A DNA stretch of 5,882 nucleotides from Clostridia bacterium. Lineage in GTDB: Bacteria > Bacillota > DSM-521 > Neomoorellales > Neomoorellaceae. Position numbers and translations under genes: made by a program. The notes beneath the pieces are model-generated. The model was not told the origin of the DNA. It saw nothing but the letters and a program-made list of their open reading frames with translations, and did no database searches. Of this stretch, positions 5,602-5,882 are shown in pieces. The stretch is taken from contig JASUSX010000138.1 in NCBI GenBank assembly GCA_030445875.1, positions 1 to 5,882 of the forward strand, written 5' to 3'. Each line of letters starts with the position of its first letter. Position 1 is the first letter of the stretch.

Positions 5602-5882
5602 TTGGGCGAGAAGGTGACTTTAAGTGTTATTAAGGCTGATATCGGCGGCTTTGTGGGCCACTCCAGCGTCCACCCCCGCCTCCTGGAGACGGCGGAACGC
5701 TGCCTGGCTGGCAGCAAGCTGTTAATAGATTACCGGGTAGCCCATGTGGGTGATGATATTGACCTCATCATGACCCATAAATATGGCGTTGATTGCCCGG
5801 AAATTCACCACCTGGCCTGGAATGTTTTTCTGCAGTGCACCGAGGTAGCCCGGGAACTGAAACTCTACGGAGCTGGCCAGGA
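5602..5882 (+). CDS. fbp: Class V fructose-1,6-bisphosphate aldolase/phosphatase, 3'-truncated
   Basis: These are the first 93 complete codons of the bifunctional FBP aldolase/phosphatase (full length about 360-400 residues). The enzyme joins dihydroxyacetone phosphate and glyceraldehyde 3-phosphate and then removes the 1-phosphate, giving fructose 6-phosphate in one-way gluconeogenesis in the cytosol. The N-terminus carries the family signature KADIGGFVGHSSVHP (11-25) with metal ligands Asp13 and His20. The VGDDIDL motif (49-55) supplies further Mg2+-binding aspartates, and YGAGQ (89-93) ends in the Gln expected to bind metal. The start is TTG at 5602, preceded by AAAGGGGG (5584-5591) with a 10-base gap, and gives the N-terminus MGEKVTLSVIK. 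A GTG at 5614 is possible but has a poor site. It is separated from the transport operon by a terminator. The enzyme is typical of archaea and deep-branching thermophilic bacteria, including Moorella. Confidence 0.93.
   Translation, partial: MGEKVTLSVIKADIGGFVGHSSVHPRLLETAERCLAGSKLLIDYRVAHVGDDIDLIMTHKYGVDCPEIHHLAWNVFLQCTEVARELKLYGAGQ

Noticed and set aside
1..5882. tRNA or rRNA genes, CRISPR arrays, insertion sequences, attachment sites
   Set aside because: No cloverleaf, regularly spaced repeats, transposase-like frame or terminal inverted repeats were seen on either strand; gene content and codon use are uniform apart from short AT-rich or GC-rich spacers.

Overview
The window reads as a piece of a thermophilic Firmicutes chromosome, most likely Moorella or a close relative. 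The grounds are a GC-rich genome with strong AGGAGG-type ribosome binding sites, frequent GTG/TTG starts, a lipobox-anchored solute-binding protein (Gram-positive style), and at the right edge a class V fructose-1,6-bisphosphate aldolase/phosphatase. That enzyme is typical of archaea and deep-branching thermophilic bacteria, and its N-terminus closely resembles the Moorella protein as I remember it. The organism call is inference; no database was searched.

Layout, all on the + strand. (1) 1-730: C-terminal two thirds of a zinc-type medium-chain dehydrogenase, cut by the left edge. (2) 731-847: a GC-rich spacer with two adjacent hairpins and a G-quadruplex-type motif. (3) 848-2305: a DASS/SLC13-type carboxylate permease whose hallmark SNT motifs are altered. 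(4) 2327-3364, 3467-3916 and 3928-5427: a complete tripartite tricarboxylate transporter (TTT), in the order lipoprotein receptor TctC, small membrane subunit TctB, large membrane subunit TctA. (5) 5462-5493: a strong intrinsic terminator. (6) 5494-5601: an AT-rich intergenic region with two overlapping dyads. (7) 5602-5882: the start of the FBP aldolase/phosphatase gene, cut by the right edge.

Genes 848-5427 look like one transcription unit ending at the terminator, possibly continuing from the dehydrogenase because no terminator separates them. The unit would import an organic acid by two unrelated systems: a single-polypeptide secondary carrier, and a high-affinity system dependent on a binding protein. 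The dehydrogenase may act on the imported compound or a derivative. The substrate cannot be read from the sequence. The FBP aldolase/phosphatase is a separate gluconeogenic gene with its own upstream region.

Most of the window is ordinary carboxylate-transport territory, and I see no convincing new defence, mobile or RNA system. The points most worth a second look are the degenerate SNT motifs of the DASS permease, a set of three mutually exclusive hairpins between tctC and tctB, and the nested dyads just upstream of the FBP aldolase/phosphatase.
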